Assembly: GCA_943330915.2 (NCBI GenBank)
Contig: CALQJO020000010.1
Location: 1 to 58,643, forward strand
From: Rhodoferax sp. OV413
GTDB taxonomy: Bacteria > Pseudomonadota > Gammaproteobacteria > Pseudomonadales > Pseudohongiellaceae
DNA: 58,643 bases
Direction: 5' to 3'
Notes under the pieces: model-generated
Seen by the model: only the letters and a program-made list of their open reading frames with translations
The model's database searches: none
Told to the model about the DNA's origin: nothing
Program-made: the position numbers and the translations under genes
In this document: in pieces, positions 1 to 8,642 of the stretch
How the letters are laid out: each line of letters begins with the position of its first letter
Position numbering within the stretch: the first letter of the stretch is position 1

Positions 1-753
1 ACAGGAATAACTACTGTTGCAGATTTCAGACAAAGAGATGTGGCTGCCGGGGGCCAGGGTGCGCCACTCGCACCGCTTTTCCATCAATTCTATTTTTATC
101 ATCCACAAGGCAGCCGATGCGTACTAAATATAGGCGGTATTAGCAATATTACCTGGATTAATATTGAAGAACTTTCGACGCCTGTAGGTTTTGACACTGG
201 ACCCGGAAATGCGTTGATGGATCTTTGGGTTACACAATGGCTCCAGCTTCCTTATGACGCCGATGGGGCATGGGCGGCAAGTGGTGAAGTCGATAAGGTC
301 CTGCTTGATAGACTTCTGGCTGAGGACTATTTCCGAAGACCCGCGCCTAAAAGCACAGGTCGCGAGTTGTTTAACCACAGATGGCTGGAGGAATGCCTTA
401 AAGGACTACATACCATTGAACCCGCGGATGTTCAGAGGACGTTACTTGAGTTGACAGCTCGTACTGTTGCGGATGCGCTGTTAGAAACGCGGCCGGATAA
501 GGGCAGCACTGAAGTTGAATTATTGGTCTGCGGTGGCGGGGCTTACAACAAAACACTGATGTGCCGATTACAGGAGTTACTTCCCGACTCAAGAGTCAGC
601 AGCACTGCATCACACGGCATGCCGCCTGATTGGATCGAAGCCTGTACCTTTGCATGGCTGGCATCCAAAACAGTTAATAGAGAAAGAGTAGATACCAGAT
701 TACTGACAGGCTCTCGAGAACCAGTAGTGCTGGGCGGCGTCTATTTCAGCTGA
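1..753 (+). CDS. anmK: Anhydro-N-acetylmuramic acid kinase, C-terminal part
   Basis: The reading frame is open from the first base of the window, so the gene is cut at its 5' end; 250 residues remain of a family usually about 365-370 long. AnmK phosphorylates and opens 1,6-anhydro-MurNAc released in peptidoglycan turnover, giving MurNAc-6-phosphate in the cytoplasm. Visible family blocks are ADFRQRDVAAGGQGAPLAP at the start, LNIGGISNITWI, GFDTGPGNALMD, and the late glycine-rich block LLVCGGGAYN. The protein ends at a typical family C-terminus. It sits upstream of and convergent with erpA, as in Pseudomonas-type genomes. The Mpl ligase further on (22.6-24.0 kb) belongs to the same recycling theme. 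Identification is secure; only the true start is missing. Confidence 0.95.
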   Translation, partial: TGITTVADFRQRDVAAGGQGAPLAPLFHQFYFYHPQGSRCVLNIGGISNITWINIEELSTPVGFDTGPGNALMDLWVTQWLQLPYDADGAWAASGEVDKVLLDRLLAEDYFRRPAPKSTGRELFNHRWLEECLKGLHTIEPADVQRTLLELTARTVADALLETRPDKGSTEVELLVCGGGAYNKTLMCRLQELLPDSRVSSTASHGMPPDWIEACTFAWLASKTVNRERVDTRLLTGSREPVVLGGVYFS

Positions 754-765
754 AATATCAATGTA

Positions 766-1119
766 CTATATGGAAAATGATGATCCACAGCCACATGTAG
801 TGGATGCCATGGGGTTGTTTACCACAAACCGAGCGCCCTCAAGGTTCTCGACGTAATCGACCCTGGCACCGACCAGATATTGATAACTCAAAGGATCAAC
901 GAGCAATGTAGCGCCTTTATTCTCCACCACTGTATCTTCCTCAGAGACAGCACTCTCAAAGCTGAACCCATATTGAAAACCTGAACAACCGCCGCCCGTC
1001 ACAAAGACACGCAATTTAAGCTCAGGCTTACCTTCCTCGTCGACCAGCAATTTTACTTTTGAAGCAGCATTGTCTGTTAACGATATGATGACTGGTTCAA
1101 ATGTTTGGACGCTTGTCAT
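766..1119 (-). CDS. erpA: Iron-sulfur cluster insertion protein ErpA
   Basis: A-type carrier that delivers Fe-S clusters to apoproteins in the cytoplasm, including the isoprenoid enzyme IspG in E. coli. The 117 residues match the family length. The three cluster-ligating cysteines are present: Cys45 in [11 protein letters not shown] and Cys109/Cys111 in TTCGCGSSF near the C-terminus. The N-terminal [18 protein letters not shown] block is typical of ErpA rather than IscA or SufA, and the argC/anmK neighbourhood fits ErpA. It converges with anmK with a 12 bp gap. Upstream lies a sigma70-like promoter overlapped by an IscR type-1-like operator, matching the known control of erpA in E. coli. The ATG at 1119 lacks a strong Shine-Dalgarno sequence. 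Confidence 0.95.
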   Translation of the reverse strand: MTSVQTFEPVIISLTDNAASKVKLLVDEEGKPELKLRVFVTGGGCSGFQYGFSFESAVSEEDTVVENKGATLLVDPLSYQYLVGARVDYVENLEGARFVVNNPMASTTCGCGSSFSI

Positions 1120-1164
1120 GTCTGAAAATTTGCCCCAGTTGCTCTATCAATAATCGAGTGGTGA

Positions 1165-1193
1165 TTATGATCTTACCCTAGTAATTTGGTCAA
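1165..1193 (-). promoter_or_regulatory. Candidate erpA promoter
   Basis: On the minus strand there is a -35 hexamer TTGACC (1188-1193), a 17 bp spacer and a -10 hexamer TCATAA (1165-1170), about 45 bp before the erpA start. The -35 element lies inside the IscR-like palindrome, an arrangement suited to repression. Promoter strength is inferred from consensus match only. Confidence 0.5.
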
Positions 1194-1197
1194 CTAT
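1173..1197 (-). promoter_or_regulatory. IscR type-1-like operator
   Basis: Read on the minus strand, this 25 bp imperfect palindrome begins ATAGTTGACC and ends TTACTAGGGTAA, separated by AAA. By hand it matches 21 of 25 positions of the type-1 IscR motif as I remember it (ATASYYGACTR, three A/T bases, then YAGTCRRSTAT). Holo-IscR type-1 sites are known in E. coli at iscR, erpA (yadR) and nfuA, so the location is as expected. Binding is an inference; iscR itself is not in the window. Confidence 0.6.
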
Positions 1198-1262
1198 TAA
1201 GATCCAAACTGAACTAGGCCATTTTGCATTCTAAACATAGGCAATCATTGGATTTGCAAACG

Positions 1263-2300
1263 TCATGGCATCAGCGCTATTGAGTGAAGCCCTGCTGTCT
1301 CGACACATCCAAACATAATATTCATATTCTGAACAGCCTGACCCGAAGCGCCCTTTACCAGATTATCAATGACAGAGAGCACCACAATGGTATTACTTGC
1401 ACTGAGATAGTGAACGGCCAATTGGCAGATATTTGAACCTTTCACATTGCGGGTTGCCGGCAAACCACCCTTAGGCAAAACATCAACAAACGGCTCATCC
1501 CGGTAGCGACGCTCGTATAATGCCTGGAGGTCATCAGCAGAAACATGGCCCGCAGGTGCAGCATACAACGTTGCATTAATACCTCTGATCATTGGTGCCA
1601 GATGCGGAATAAAAGTCAGACCTATATCACTACCCGCGGCCAACTTCAAACCTTGAGATATCTCGGGAAGATGCCGGTGGCCAGCAACACCATACGCGCT
1701 AAAAGACTCTGATGCCTCTGCTAGCAAGCTACCAACTGCAGCCTTACGACCCGCACCGCTGACACCTGACTTTGCATCGGCAATCAAGCGCATCGGGTCA
1801 ATCAAACCCGCTTCAAGCAACGGAATAAAACCCAGCTGAACAGCAGTTGGGTAACATCCGGGAACAGCAACCAGTTGTGCATGGCGAATTTTGTCACGAT
1901 TGACCTCTGGCAGACCATAAACGGCCTTTTCAATCAACTCTGGGCTTTCATGCGGCTCCTTGTACCAATGCTCCCATTCAGCGCGGTCCTTCAGCCGAAA
2001 GTCGGCGGAAAGGTCGACAATGCGGACTCCTCTTTCCATCAGGCTACGAGCTGACCGCATGGCGACATTGTGAGGAGTTGCAAAAAAGACCACATCACAG
2101 CGCGCAAGAACTTCATCGTCCGGCGCAGTAAACGGCAGATCGACGTATCCCCTGAGATTAGGGAACAGCGCTGAAACCGCCGTACCCTCCATTTCGCGCG
2201 AGGTTACAACATCAATGCTGACGTCATCTCGAAGTGCCAGCAGTCTCAGCAGCTCCACTCCTGTATATCCGGTTGCCCCTACAATACCGACCTTGATCAC
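1263..2300 (-). CDS. argC: N-acetyl-gamma-glutamyl-phosphate reductase
   Basis: Third step of arginine/ornithine synthesis: NADPH-dependent reduction of N-acetyl-glutamyl-phosphate to the semialdehyde, in the cytoplasm. The N-terminal nucleotide-binding motif is [18 protein letters not shown]. The active-site cysteine is in [14 protein letters not shown], and GVSGAGRKA and HRHLPEI are the usual later blocks. At 345 residues it has normal type-1 ArgC length. I take the GTG at 2300 as start because GGAG lies 7 bp upstream; an upstream in-frame TTG at 2312 is possible but overlaps that ribosome site. It is divergent from hemJ, with a TTGGCA-N9-TGCCAA palindrome between them. No other arg genes are in the window. 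Confidence 0.95.
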   Translation of the reverse strand: MIKVGIVGATGYTGVELLRLLALRDDVSIDVVTSREMEGTAVSALFPNLRGYVDLPFTAPDDEVLARCDVVFFATPHNVAMRSARSLMERGVRIVDLSADFRLKDRAEWEHWYKEPHESPELIEKAVYGLPEVNRDKIRHAQLVAVPGCYPTAVQLGFIPLLEAGLIDPMRLIADAKSGVSGAGRKAAVGSLLAEASESFSAYGVAGHRHLPEISQGLKLAAGSDIGLTFIPHLAPMIRGINATLYAAPAGHVSADDLQALYERRYRDEPFVDVLPKGGLPATRNVKGSNICQLAVHYLSASNTIVVLSVIDNLVKGASGQAVQNMNIMFGCVETAGLHSIALMP

Positions 2301-2344
2301 ATTGCTCTCCAATACAATTAGCTTCGCGCCATATCATAAATTCC

Positions 2345-2365
2345 TTGGCATTCTATCATTGCCAA
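2345..2365. promoter_or_regulatory. Palindrome in the argC/hemJ divergent spacer
   Basis: TTGGCA (2345-2350) and TGCCAA (2360-2365) form perfect 6 bp arms around a 9 bp spacer, in the 154 bp between two divergent starts. The size and position suit a dimeric repressor or activator. It does not look like an ArgR box. The regulator is unknown. Confidence 0.35.
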
Positions 2366-2454
2366 TCTTGTATAAGTCGATTTTCGCTGTACGGTTTCGA
2401 TGTACAACGGCATAATCCAAGCCCTCTGGAAGTAATACCACGAGGTGATAAACC

Positions 2455-2877
2455 ATGGCCTGGATTGAAGCGTTGCACATTATCTCTGTGATCTGCTGGT
2501 TCGCAGGAATATTCTACTTACCCAGACTTTTCGTTTATCACGCCATGAGCGAGGATCAAGTCAGCAAAGACAGATTTGTGATCATGGAAAGAAAATTGTA
2601 CCGTGGCATCATGACTCCTTCTGCCATCGCCACGGTGATTTTTGGTGCCTGGCTTGTTGCATCGGCACCTGATTTTTATCTGCGACAGGGCTGGTTGCAC
2701 GCCAAACTTAGCTTGGTGTTTTTGTTGATTATCTACCATCTCAGTTGCGGATGGTTCTGGGCAAGATTTCGCGATGGGCGCAACACGCATAGCCACGTAT
2801 TCTTCAGGTACTACAATGAAGTACCCGTCATAGCGCTGATAGCCATCGTAATTCTGGTCGTTGTAAAGCCTTTCTGA
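2455..2877 (+). CDS. hemJ: Protoporphyrinogen IX oxidase HemJ
   Basis: Integral membrane enzyme that oxidises protoporphyrinogen IX to protoporphyrin IX, the penultimate heme step, in bacteria lacking HemG/HemY. At 140 residues with four hydrophobic segments it matches the HemJ/UPF0093 family. The two residues considered essential in this family, an N-terminal His and a mid-protein Lys, are present as His8 (EALHIISV) and Lys84 (GWLHAKLSLV). A good ribosome site (GAGGTG) precedes the ATG. It lies two genes upstream of thiE-hemL, so both an early and a late heme gene are in this block. It runs directly into thiD, which starts 28 bp downstream. Confidence 0.92.
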   Translation: MAWIEALHIISVICWFAGIFYLPRLFVYHAMSEDQVSKDRFVIMERKLYRGIMTPSAIATVIFGAWLVASAPDFYLRQGWLHAKLSLVFLLIIYHLSCGWFWARFRDGRNTHSHVFFRYYNEVPVIALIAIVILVVVKPF

Positions 2878-2904
2878 TGTTGAATTTTTCGTGGCGGAGA
2901 ATGT

Positions 2905-3717
2905 GTGCAGAATCGAATCAAACCAATGGTGGTGTGCTTCTCAGGCCTCGATCCTACTGGCGGAGCAGGAATACAGGCAGATATAGAAACACTGGCTGCT
3001 ATGGATTGTTATGCTCTTCCAATCATCAGCTCTTTGACGGTGCAAACAACGAGCAACGTTCTGGAGACGCATCCTGTTGACCCGGATCTGCTACGACGGC
3101 AATTTGATGCGCTGATTGAATCGGGTCTTGAAATCAGCGCGATAAAGTTGGGGTTAATTGACAGCTCGCAGACGCTCATGGGTATTGCAGAGATACTGAT
3201 ACAACACTGTCAGATTCCCGTGATTGCTGACCCTGTCCTTAAAGCGGGCGGGGGCTATGAGTTTGTTAATCAACAAATGATTGACGATTATATTCAACAT
3301 ATTCTGCCCAGATGTCTTGTTCTGACCCCTAACATCCAGGAAATGTCACGACTCCGGCCTCTCGCGAGCACTGAGGATGAAGCTCTTGAGGAACTCTGTA
3401 AGCTAGGTTGCAGGTACGTATTGCTCACTGGAACGCATCGCCATAGTGATGATGTCTCTAACAGGCTATTTAGTAGCAATAACGCGAAATTAGACAAGAC
3501 ATGGTCTTGGCCGCGCCTTACGTATGAGTATCACGGTTCAGGGTGCACGCTCGCGAGCGCAGTGGCGGCTGGCGTGGCGCAAGGCCTAGATGTTCAAACA
3601 GCAGCCCTTGCCGCCCAACAATTTACATGGGATGCATTGAACAAATCGATACCGCGCAGACTTGGACAAAGTCTGCCTGATCGGCGTCAATCAAAAGCAA
3701 TCAATCAGCCTTCTTAA
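2905..3717 (+). CDS. thiD: Hydroxymethylpyrimidine/phosphomethylpyrimidine kinase
   Basis: Cytoplasmic kinase that phosphorylates HMP and then HMP-P to HMP-PP, the pyrimidine half of thiamine. It is a ribokinase-fold protein. Family blocks are VCFSGLDPTGGAGIQADIETL near the N-terminus (split here by length: GLDPTGGAGIQAD is the core), VIADPVLKAGGG mid-protein, LTPNIQEM, and the anion-hole motif GSGCTLASAVAAG near the C-terminus. Length 270 is normal. The start is GTG with GGAG 5 bp upstream; ATG at 2926 is an alternative. No TPP riboswitch is visible upstream. It is followed by thiE after 57 bp and is probably cotranscribed with hemJ. Confidence 0.95.
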   Translation: MQNRIKPMVVCFSGLDPTGGAGIQADIETLAAMDCYALPIISSLTVQTTSNVLETHPVDPDLLRRQFDALIESGLEISAIKLGLIDSSQTLMGIAEILIQHCQIPVIADPVLKAGGGYEFVNQQMIDDYIQHILPRCLVLTPNIQEMSRLRPLASTEDEALEELCKLGCRYVLLTGTHRHSDDVSNRLFSSNNAKLDKTWSWPRLTYEYHGSGCTLASAVAAGVAQGLDVQTAALAAQQFTWDALNKSIPRRLGQSLPDRRQSKAINQPS

Positions 3718-3727
3718 GCGCGGCCTC

Positions 3728-3736
3728 TGCTAGAAT
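3728..3736 (+). promoter_or_regulatory. Candidate extended -10 promoter for thiE-hemL
   Basis: TG-C-TAGAAT (3728-3736) is a good extended -10 element 39 bp before the thiE start. No convincing -35 hexamer is seen, which extended -10 promoters can tolerate. It would allow thiE-hemL to be expressed apart from thiD. Confidence 0.35.
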
Positions 3737-3774
3737 AGTCGCTCGAAAAATCTGGATTTTACGCAGGACTTGAT

Positions 3775-4431
3775 GTGGTGAAGCAGAAATTGTTGGCCGG
3801 CCTTTATGTCATCACAGACGATGTCTTAATCCCAGAGCAAGATTTGTTGTCAGCGTGTGAGCAGGCGTTGATAGGTGGCGCCAGTGTCTTGCAATATCGA
3901 AGCAAGACCATCTTTGATCAGCCATCTGCGTTTGCGAAGCGCAGGCAAACTGCTGTCAGGCTGCGGGAGTTATGCCACCGGTTCGATGCATTGCTGATAA
4001 TTAATGACGATCTGGATTTGTGCCAGGCGGCCGATGCCGATGGAGTGCATCTAGGGCAGCAAGATTTGCATATTTCAGAAGCAAGACACAGGCTTGGACG
4101 CGAAGCAATTATCGGTGTGACCTGCCACAACAACGATCAATTGGTTGCGGCTGCTGAGAGAGATGGGGCCGACTATGTCGCACTTGGGCGCTTTTTTCAT
4201 TCAAAAACAAAACCCGGTGCAACTAAAGCCCATATTGAAGATTTGATACGTATAAGGCAACAAACTGAATTGCCCATTGTGGCAATTGGCGGCGTGACTG
4301 CTGACAACGCGAAGTTGTTGATCGACGCCGGGGCCAACATGATCGCGGCAATTTACTACATTTTTTCAAGCGATGAGATCGCGGCGCGTGCCAGCATACT
4401 GTCATCACTTTTTGCCCAGAAGAGGAATTAG
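3775..4431 (+). CDS. thiE: Thiamine-phosphate synthase
   Basis: Joins HMP-PP and thiazole phosphate to make thiamine monophosphate, in the cytoplasm, using the product of the neighbouring thiD. A TIM-barrel of 218 residues, normal length. Diagnostic blocks are QYRSKT (pyrophosphate binding), [45 protein letters not shown] and [11 protein letters not shown]. The start is the first of two GTG codons; no ATG fits. hemL starts 6 bp after the stop, so the two are almost certainly cotranscribed. The thiD-thiE-hemL order is well known in Pseudomonas and relatives. Confidence 0.95.
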   Translation: MVKQKLLAGLYVITDDVLIPEQDLLSACEQALIGGASVLQYRSKTIFDQPSAFAKRRQTAVRLRELCHRFDALLIINDDLDLCQAADADGVHLGQQDLHISEARHRLGREAIIGVTCHNNDQLVAAAERDGADYVALGRFFHSKTKPGATKAHIEDLIRIRQQTELPIVAIGGVTADNAKLLIDAGANMIAAIYYIFSSDEIAARASILSSLFAQKRN

Positions 4432-4436
4432 TTATT

Positions 4437-5744
4437 GTGTCAGAACAGCACCCGAAAATGAGCACGAACAGATCTGCTGCGCTTTTTGAGGAGGCGCAAC
4501 TGTATATCCCAGGCGGCGTCAACTCACCAGTCAGAGCGTTTCGTGGCGTAGGCGGAACACCTTTGTTTTTTAACCACGGCGAGGGCGCCTGGTTGATTGA
4601 CGAAGATAACAATCGATATGTGGACTATGTTGGAGCCTGGGGCCCATTGATACTAGGCCATTGTCATCCTGCAGTCATCAGCGCACTGCAGACACAGTTG
4701 AGCAAAGGACTTGGATATGGTGCGTCCACTGCCGCTGAAGTCGAAATTGCCAAAACGATATGCAAGCTTGTGCCTTCGATAGAAAAGGTCCGGCTGGTTA
4801 CCTCAGGAACAGAGGCTACCATGAGCGCAATTCGACTGGCGCGCGGGTTTACCCGCAGAGACAAAGTCATCAAGTTTGAAGGCTGCTATCACGGTCATGT
4901 CGACGGACTGCTGGTCAAAGCAGGATCTGGCGCGCTGACACTGGGAGAGCCCGATTCACTGGGGGTCCCCAAAGCCTACACCGATCTGACCTATGTACTG
5001 CCATTTAACGACATAGATGCATTAAAGGCACTGTTTGCCAAAGAGGGAGACAGTATCGCCTGTATTATTGTCGAACCGGTTGCCGGCAATATGAATCTTG
5101 TACCACCTGTACCCGGATTTCTCGAAACAATGCGTGATCTGTGCACACAGCATGGCAGCGTTTTGATATTCGATGAAGTGATGACCGGATTTCGTACCGC
5201 CCTTGGCGGTGCGCAATCAGTTTATGGGGTGATGCCCGACCTGACCACGTTGGGTAAAGTGATTGGAGGCGGCTTGCCTGTTGGCGCTTTCGGTGGCCGT
5301 GCGGATATCATGAACTGTATCGCACCACTCGGATCGGTCTATCAGGCTGGTACTCTGGCAGGCAGTCCGCTTGCTGTTGCCGCCGGCCTGGCGATGCTCA
5401 ATGAGATACAGAAACCAGGATTTTATGAATCGTTAACGGCTCATACCTCTCAAATGCTTGCCGGCTTGCAAGAACGTGCCAACCATGCCGGCATCCCGTT
5501 TTCGACAAATCAGGTAGGTGGAATGTTCGGCTGCTTCTTCACAACAGAGAAGAAAGTGACAACATTTGATCAGGTGATGGCATGTAATGTCCCTCAGTTT
5601 AAACGTTACTTCCATTTAATGTTGAGGAATAACGTATACCTGGCACCCTCGGCATTTGAGGCAGGTTTTGTCTCAGCAGCGCACGGGCAGGCAGAAATTG
5701 CCCAGACACTTGCCGCCGCTGACAAAGCCTTTAGCAGCCTATAA
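4437..5744 (+). CDS. hemL: Glutamate-1-semialdehyde 2,1-aminomutase
   Basis: PLP-dependent, cytoplasmic enzyme that converts glutamate-1-semialdehyde to 5-aminolevulinate in the C5 heme pathway. Blocks seen are [31 protein letters not shown] [35 protein letters not shown] and the PLP-lysine motif [15 protein letters not shown] (Lys near residue 273). At 435 residues it has normal length. I keep the GTG at 4437 because GAGG lies upstream, but an ATG at 4458 would give a start closer to most homologues. It follows thiE by 6 bp. Confidence 0.95.
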   Translation: MSEQHPKMSTNRSAALFEEAQLYIPGGVNSPVRAFRGVGGTPLFFNHGEGAWLIDEDNNRYVDYVGAWGPLILGHCHPAVISALQTQLSKGLGYGASTAAEVEIAKTICKLVPSIEKVRLVTSGTEATMSAIRLARGFTRRDKVIKFEGCYHGHVDGLLVKAGSGALTLGEPDSLGVPKAYTDLTYVLPFNDIDALKALFAKEGDSIACIIVEPVAGNMNLVPPVPGFLETMRDLCTQHGSVLIFDEVMTGFRTALGGAQSVYGVMPDLTTLGKVIGGGLPVGAFGGRADIMNCIAPLGSVYQAGTLAGSPLAVAAGLAMLNEIQKPGFYESLTAHTSQMLAGLQERANHAGIPFSTNQVGGMFGCFFTTEKKVTTFDQVMACNVPQFKRYFHLMLRNNVYLAPSAFEAGFVSAAHGQAEIAQTLAAADKAFSSL

Positions 5745-5795
5745 AAGCCATTTATCCAACGACTCTACCAACCCCGAAGATCGGAATTATTGCCA

Positions 5796-6806
5796 ATGAC
5801 AAAGCTGGACGTTTACGGAATCGGAAACGCACTGGTCGATAAGGAATTTGAAGTAGAGGATGCCTTTTTTGCAGAAGCAGGCATCCAAAAAGGCTTCATG
5901 ACCCTAATCGATCAATCACAACAAGAACAGTTACTGTCCCTGCTTAGTCGAAGATACCCGATAAAAAAGCGCGCGGGCGGGGGCTCCGCAGCTAACTCTT
6001 TATACGCGTTGAGCCAATTCGGAGGCAAAGCGTTTTATACCTGTAAAGTTGCCAACGATGAAACTGGCGACTTTTATGTCTCAGAGCTTGGCAACCATAA
6101 TATTCAGACCAACCTGAGTGCGGAGCGCGAAAGCGGTCACACCGGACGCTGCATCGTCATGGTTACTCCCGATGCGGAGCGCACAATGCTCACCCATCTC
6201 GGTATTTCACAGTATGTATCTGTTGATGACCTGAATCTGGACGCCGCCGCCAAAGCTCAGTATGTATACATTGAGGGATATCTGGTTACTTCGGAGACAT
6301 CAAGAATTGCCGGCATTAAACTGAAACAACATGCCGAGCGGACAAATGTCAAAACCGCACTGACATTTTCCGACCCTGCAATGGTGGAGTACTTTGCTGA
6401 CGGGATAAATCAACTGATCGGGGGCGGGGTTGATCTGTTATTCTGCAATGAAAAAGAGGCAAAAATCTGGTCTGGCGAAGAAGATTTTGATGCGGCCTGC
6501 AAAAAAATCGGTACCATCGCCAAGCAATTTGCGATCACACGCGGTGCTCAGGGCGCCTTGTTGTTTGATGGTGAACGCTACATCAACATCGCGCCGCACA
6601 AAGTTATTGCTGTTGATACCAACGGCGCTGGCGACATGTTTTCAGGCGCATTTATGTTTGGTGTAACCCAAGGCATGTCATTCCAGAACGCCGGTGATCT
6701 TGCCAGTCTGGCATCCGCCACCGTTGTATCGGAATTCGGCCCCAGGCTTACCCCCGCGCAACACCAGGAGATTCTGACAAAATTTTTAGCCTCGCGGCCG
6801 TCATGA
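5796..6806 (+). CDS. Adenosine kinase-type PfkB sugar kinase
   Basis: A PfkB/ribokinase-family kinase of 336 residues. The second PfkB signature, DTNGAGDMFSGAF, is near the C-terminus and holds the catalytic Asp and anion hole. GGGSAANSLYALSQFGG near residue 63 is the substrate-side glycine block. The N-terminus (DVYGIGNALVDKEFEV) and overall pattern resemble bacterial proteins annotated adenosine kinase, so adenosine is the likeliest substrate, but other nucleosides or sugars cannot be excluded. I choose the ATG at 5796 over an in-frame TTG two codons earlier. Its stop codon lies inside a perfect 11 bp hairpin. Confidence 0.8.
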   Translation: MTKLDVYGIGNALVDKEFEVEDAFFAEAGIQKGFMTLIDQSQQEQLLSLLSRRYPIKKRAGGGSAANSLYALSQFGGKAFYTCKVANDETGDFYVSELGNHNIQTNLSAERESGHTGRCIVMVTPDAERTMLTHLGISQYVSVDDLNLDAAAKAQYVYIEGYLVTSETSRIAGIKLKQHAERTNVKTALTFSDPAMVEYFADGINQLIGGGVDLLFCNEKEAKIWSGEEDFDAACKKIGTIAKQFAITRGAQGALLFDGERYINIAPHKVIAVDTNGAGDMFSGAFMFGVTQGMSFQNAGDLASLASATVVSEFGPRLTPAQHQEILTKFLASRPS

Positions 6807-6832
6807 TGTGCCGGCCTGCTCCCGGCACATCA
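6804..6832. terminator. Hairpin overlapping the stop codon, between convergent genes
   Basis: TGATGTGCCGG (6804-6814) and CCGGCACATCA (6822-6832) form a perfect 11 bp stem with a 7-base loop. The first three bases are the stop codon of the PfkB kinase, and the minus-strand lipoprotein stops at 6839. There is no U-tract on either side, so it may act as a weak bidirectional terminator or as 3'-end protection. Confidence 0.55.
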
Positions 6833-6838
6833 GCACGA

Positions 6839-7165
6839 TTACTGTACTCGCTGGAACACCTGCTCCTGACCATCGGCCATCTGGCGCATTTGCTCAGGCG
6901 AGTCAAACTCTACACGACTGACAACCTCCTGTCCCATTGCGTTCAAACGAATGTTATCCGCATCTACCCATTCGTAAGGGAAACTCATTCCAAACTCGCG
7001 AACAGTGACATCGGTTTCACCATAAACAAGCGTCATGGCTTGACCTTGAATCTCTGCTGACCAGGCACCGATAATCATCTCAGCCTTTGTAGGCTCAGGA
7101 GTTGATGCGCATGAAACCAAAAACAATGACACCAGTAATGTTCCAACTAACTGCAGATTACGCAT
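6839..7165 (-). CDS. Small putative lipoprotein
   Basis: I do not recognise a family. The 108-residue product starts with a short basic n-region and hydrophobic core ending in a lipobox, LVSCAS, with Cys19 as the expected lipidated residue. The mature part is about 90 residues, soluble, with a GAWSAEIQGQAMTLVYGE segment suggesting a small beta-rich domain. A strong ribosome site (AAGGAG) precedes the ATG. It is divergent from the DUF1653 gene and convergent with the PfkB kinase. Location is probably the inner leaflet of the outer membrane, because Ala follows the Cys and the +2 Asp avoidance signal is absent. Function unknown. Confidence 0.75.
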   Translation of the reverse strand: MRNLQLVGTLLVSLFLVSCASTPEPTKAEMIIGAWSAEIQGQAMTLVYGETDVTVREFGMSFPYEWVDADNIRLNAMGQEVVSRVEFDSPEQMRQMADGQEQVFQRVQ

Positions 7166-7336
7166 AACTTTTCTCCTTTTTTATGGGTGGTTTGAACGTC
7201 TGATTGAAGTGTAATGCAGCAAACAGTTTTTCGCATGCTTTAAATCGACGCGGCTCCATGCTAGCCGATAAAATCGGGCAGCTGATTCTGATGTAAGCGT
7301 TGTTTCGTGCAAGACAATTGAAGAAGGAAAATCAAT

Positions 7337-7591
7337 ATGACAAAACCAGTCAATGGCACATACCGTCACTATAAAGGACCTCTTTACGATGTACTGGGAT
7401 TGGCTCGCCATAGCGAAACAGAGGAGTGGCTGGTGGTTTATCGCCCGCAGTATGGCGAGCGCGGGCTGTGGGTGCGTCCGCTGGATATGTTCACCGAACA
7501 GGTAATCCATAACGGCAGATCAGTGCCCAGATTTGAGTATGTGGGCACTCACCCAGGCGCTGACATTGATAACATTGACGTCAAGGACTAG
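7337..7591 (+). CDS. DUF1653 domain protein
   Basis: A compact 84-residue protein that is essentially one DUF1653 domain: [21 protein letters not shown] followed by [17 protein letters not shown] (the first split at YDVLG) and a MFTEQV tail. Such proteins occur alone in many gammaproteobacteria; their role is not known. AAGGA lies 8 bp before the ATG. It converges with trhO and the two reading frames overlap by 11 bp at their 3' ends (7581-7591), so each gene's stop codon lies inside the other gene. Confidence 0.8.
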   Translation: MTKPVNGTYRHYKGPLYDVLGLARHSETEEWLVVYRPQYGERGLWVRPLDMFTEQVIHNGRSVPRFEYVGTHPGADIDNIDVKD

Positions 7592-8585
7592 TGGTAGACG
7601 ACGCCTTGCGCTGTGCGTTCTTGGCAGCAATTTTTTCGCGTCTCCGCTCCTGCATGACCAGCGACATTGGCTCTCCAATATGGGTTTCACCACGCTCCCG
7701 GGACAACTGCATCTGCCGCTCACGCTCAGCAAAGCGCTCAACCTTTTCCTGGGTGTGGCGATCGAAACAGTGTGGACAACTGACGCCCGGTTTAAAGTGT
7801 TGTGATGTTTTTTCCTCATCTGTGATTGGCATACGACAAGCGTGGCATTGATCATAGGTGCCTCGTTCGAGGCGATGATTGACGGTCACGCGGTTATCAA
7901 ACACAAAACATTCACCGCGCCAGAGGGATTGTTCCTCAGGCACTTCCTCAAGATATTTGAGGATGCCACCCTGTAAATGATAAACCTCAGAAAATCCGCT
8001 CTGCTTCAGGAAAGCGGTCGATTTTTCACATCGGATTCCACCCGTGCAGAACATCGCCACCTTTTTATGACGAGCCGGATCAAGGTTTTGCTGTACAAAA
8101 TCAGGAAATTCGCGAAACGCATCGGTCTCAGGGTTGATTGCGCGTTCAAAACTGCCAATTTCAAACTCGTAATGATTTCGGGTATCAATCAGCAACACTT
8201 CCGGATCAGAAATCAGTGCATTCCAATCCTGTGGCTTAATGTAGGTACCTACGATATGACAGGGATCAATATCCTCAACACCCATGGTAACAATCTCGCT
8301 TTTGAGCTTGACCTTGGTCCGATAGAATGGATTTTCATCGGTCACGGATTCTTTGATTTCAATCGGTGCAAGACGTTCATCGGCTCGAATCCAGCGTATC
8401 ACTGCATCAATGCCGTCTCGCGAGCCTGCGATGGTACCGTTGATTCCTTCCCTCGCAAGCAGCAGGGTTCCCCTGACAGCGTTGTCCACCAATATCTTGT
8501 GGAAGGGCGCGCGCAACGCTTGATAGTCTTCAAGGCGGACAAAGCGATACATCGCTGCCACCACAACGGGCTTGTTCATCTGCAA
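7581..8585 (-). CDS. trhO: tRNA uridine-34 hydroxylase, rhodanese type
   Basis: TrhO (YceA) makes 5-hydroxyuridine at the wobble position of certain tRNAs using oxygen. The 334-residue protein has an N-terminal ferredoxin-like domain with the block [16 protein letters not shown], then a rhodanese domain whose active-site loop is [12 protein letters not shown], and a C-terminal Cys-rich stretch (CHACRMPIT and CPHCF) able to bind a metal. Domain order and length are those of the proteobacterial family. It lies 57 bp downstream of recQ on the same strand. The start ATG at 8585 fits homologues. Confidence 0.92.
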   Translation of the reverse strand: MQMNKPVVVAAMYRFVRLEDYQALRAPFHKILVDNAVRGTLLLAREGINGTIAGSRDGIDAVIRWIRADERLAPIEIKESVTDENPFYRTKVKLKSEIVTMGVEDIDPCHIVGTYIKPQDWNALISDPEVLLIDTRNHYEFEIGSFERAINPETDAFREFPDFVQQNLDPARHKKVAMFCTGGIRCEKSTAFLKQSGFSEVYHLQGGILKYLEEVPEEQSLWRGECFVFDNRVTVNHRLERGTYDQCHACRMPITDEEKTSQHFKPGVSCPHCFDRHTQEKVERFAERERQMQLSRERGETHIGEPMSLVMQERRREKIAAKNAQRKASSTTSP

Positions 8586-8642
8586 TACTCTCCAATCTGC
8601 TCACCGGAACGTAAAACCGGCGCTGGTCAAAACGCGCGCATT

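Noticed and set aside
2313..3774. TPP riboswitch upstream of thiD or thiE
   Set aside because: No CTGAGA / ACCTGA-type core is present in the spacers; only promoter-like elements are seen.
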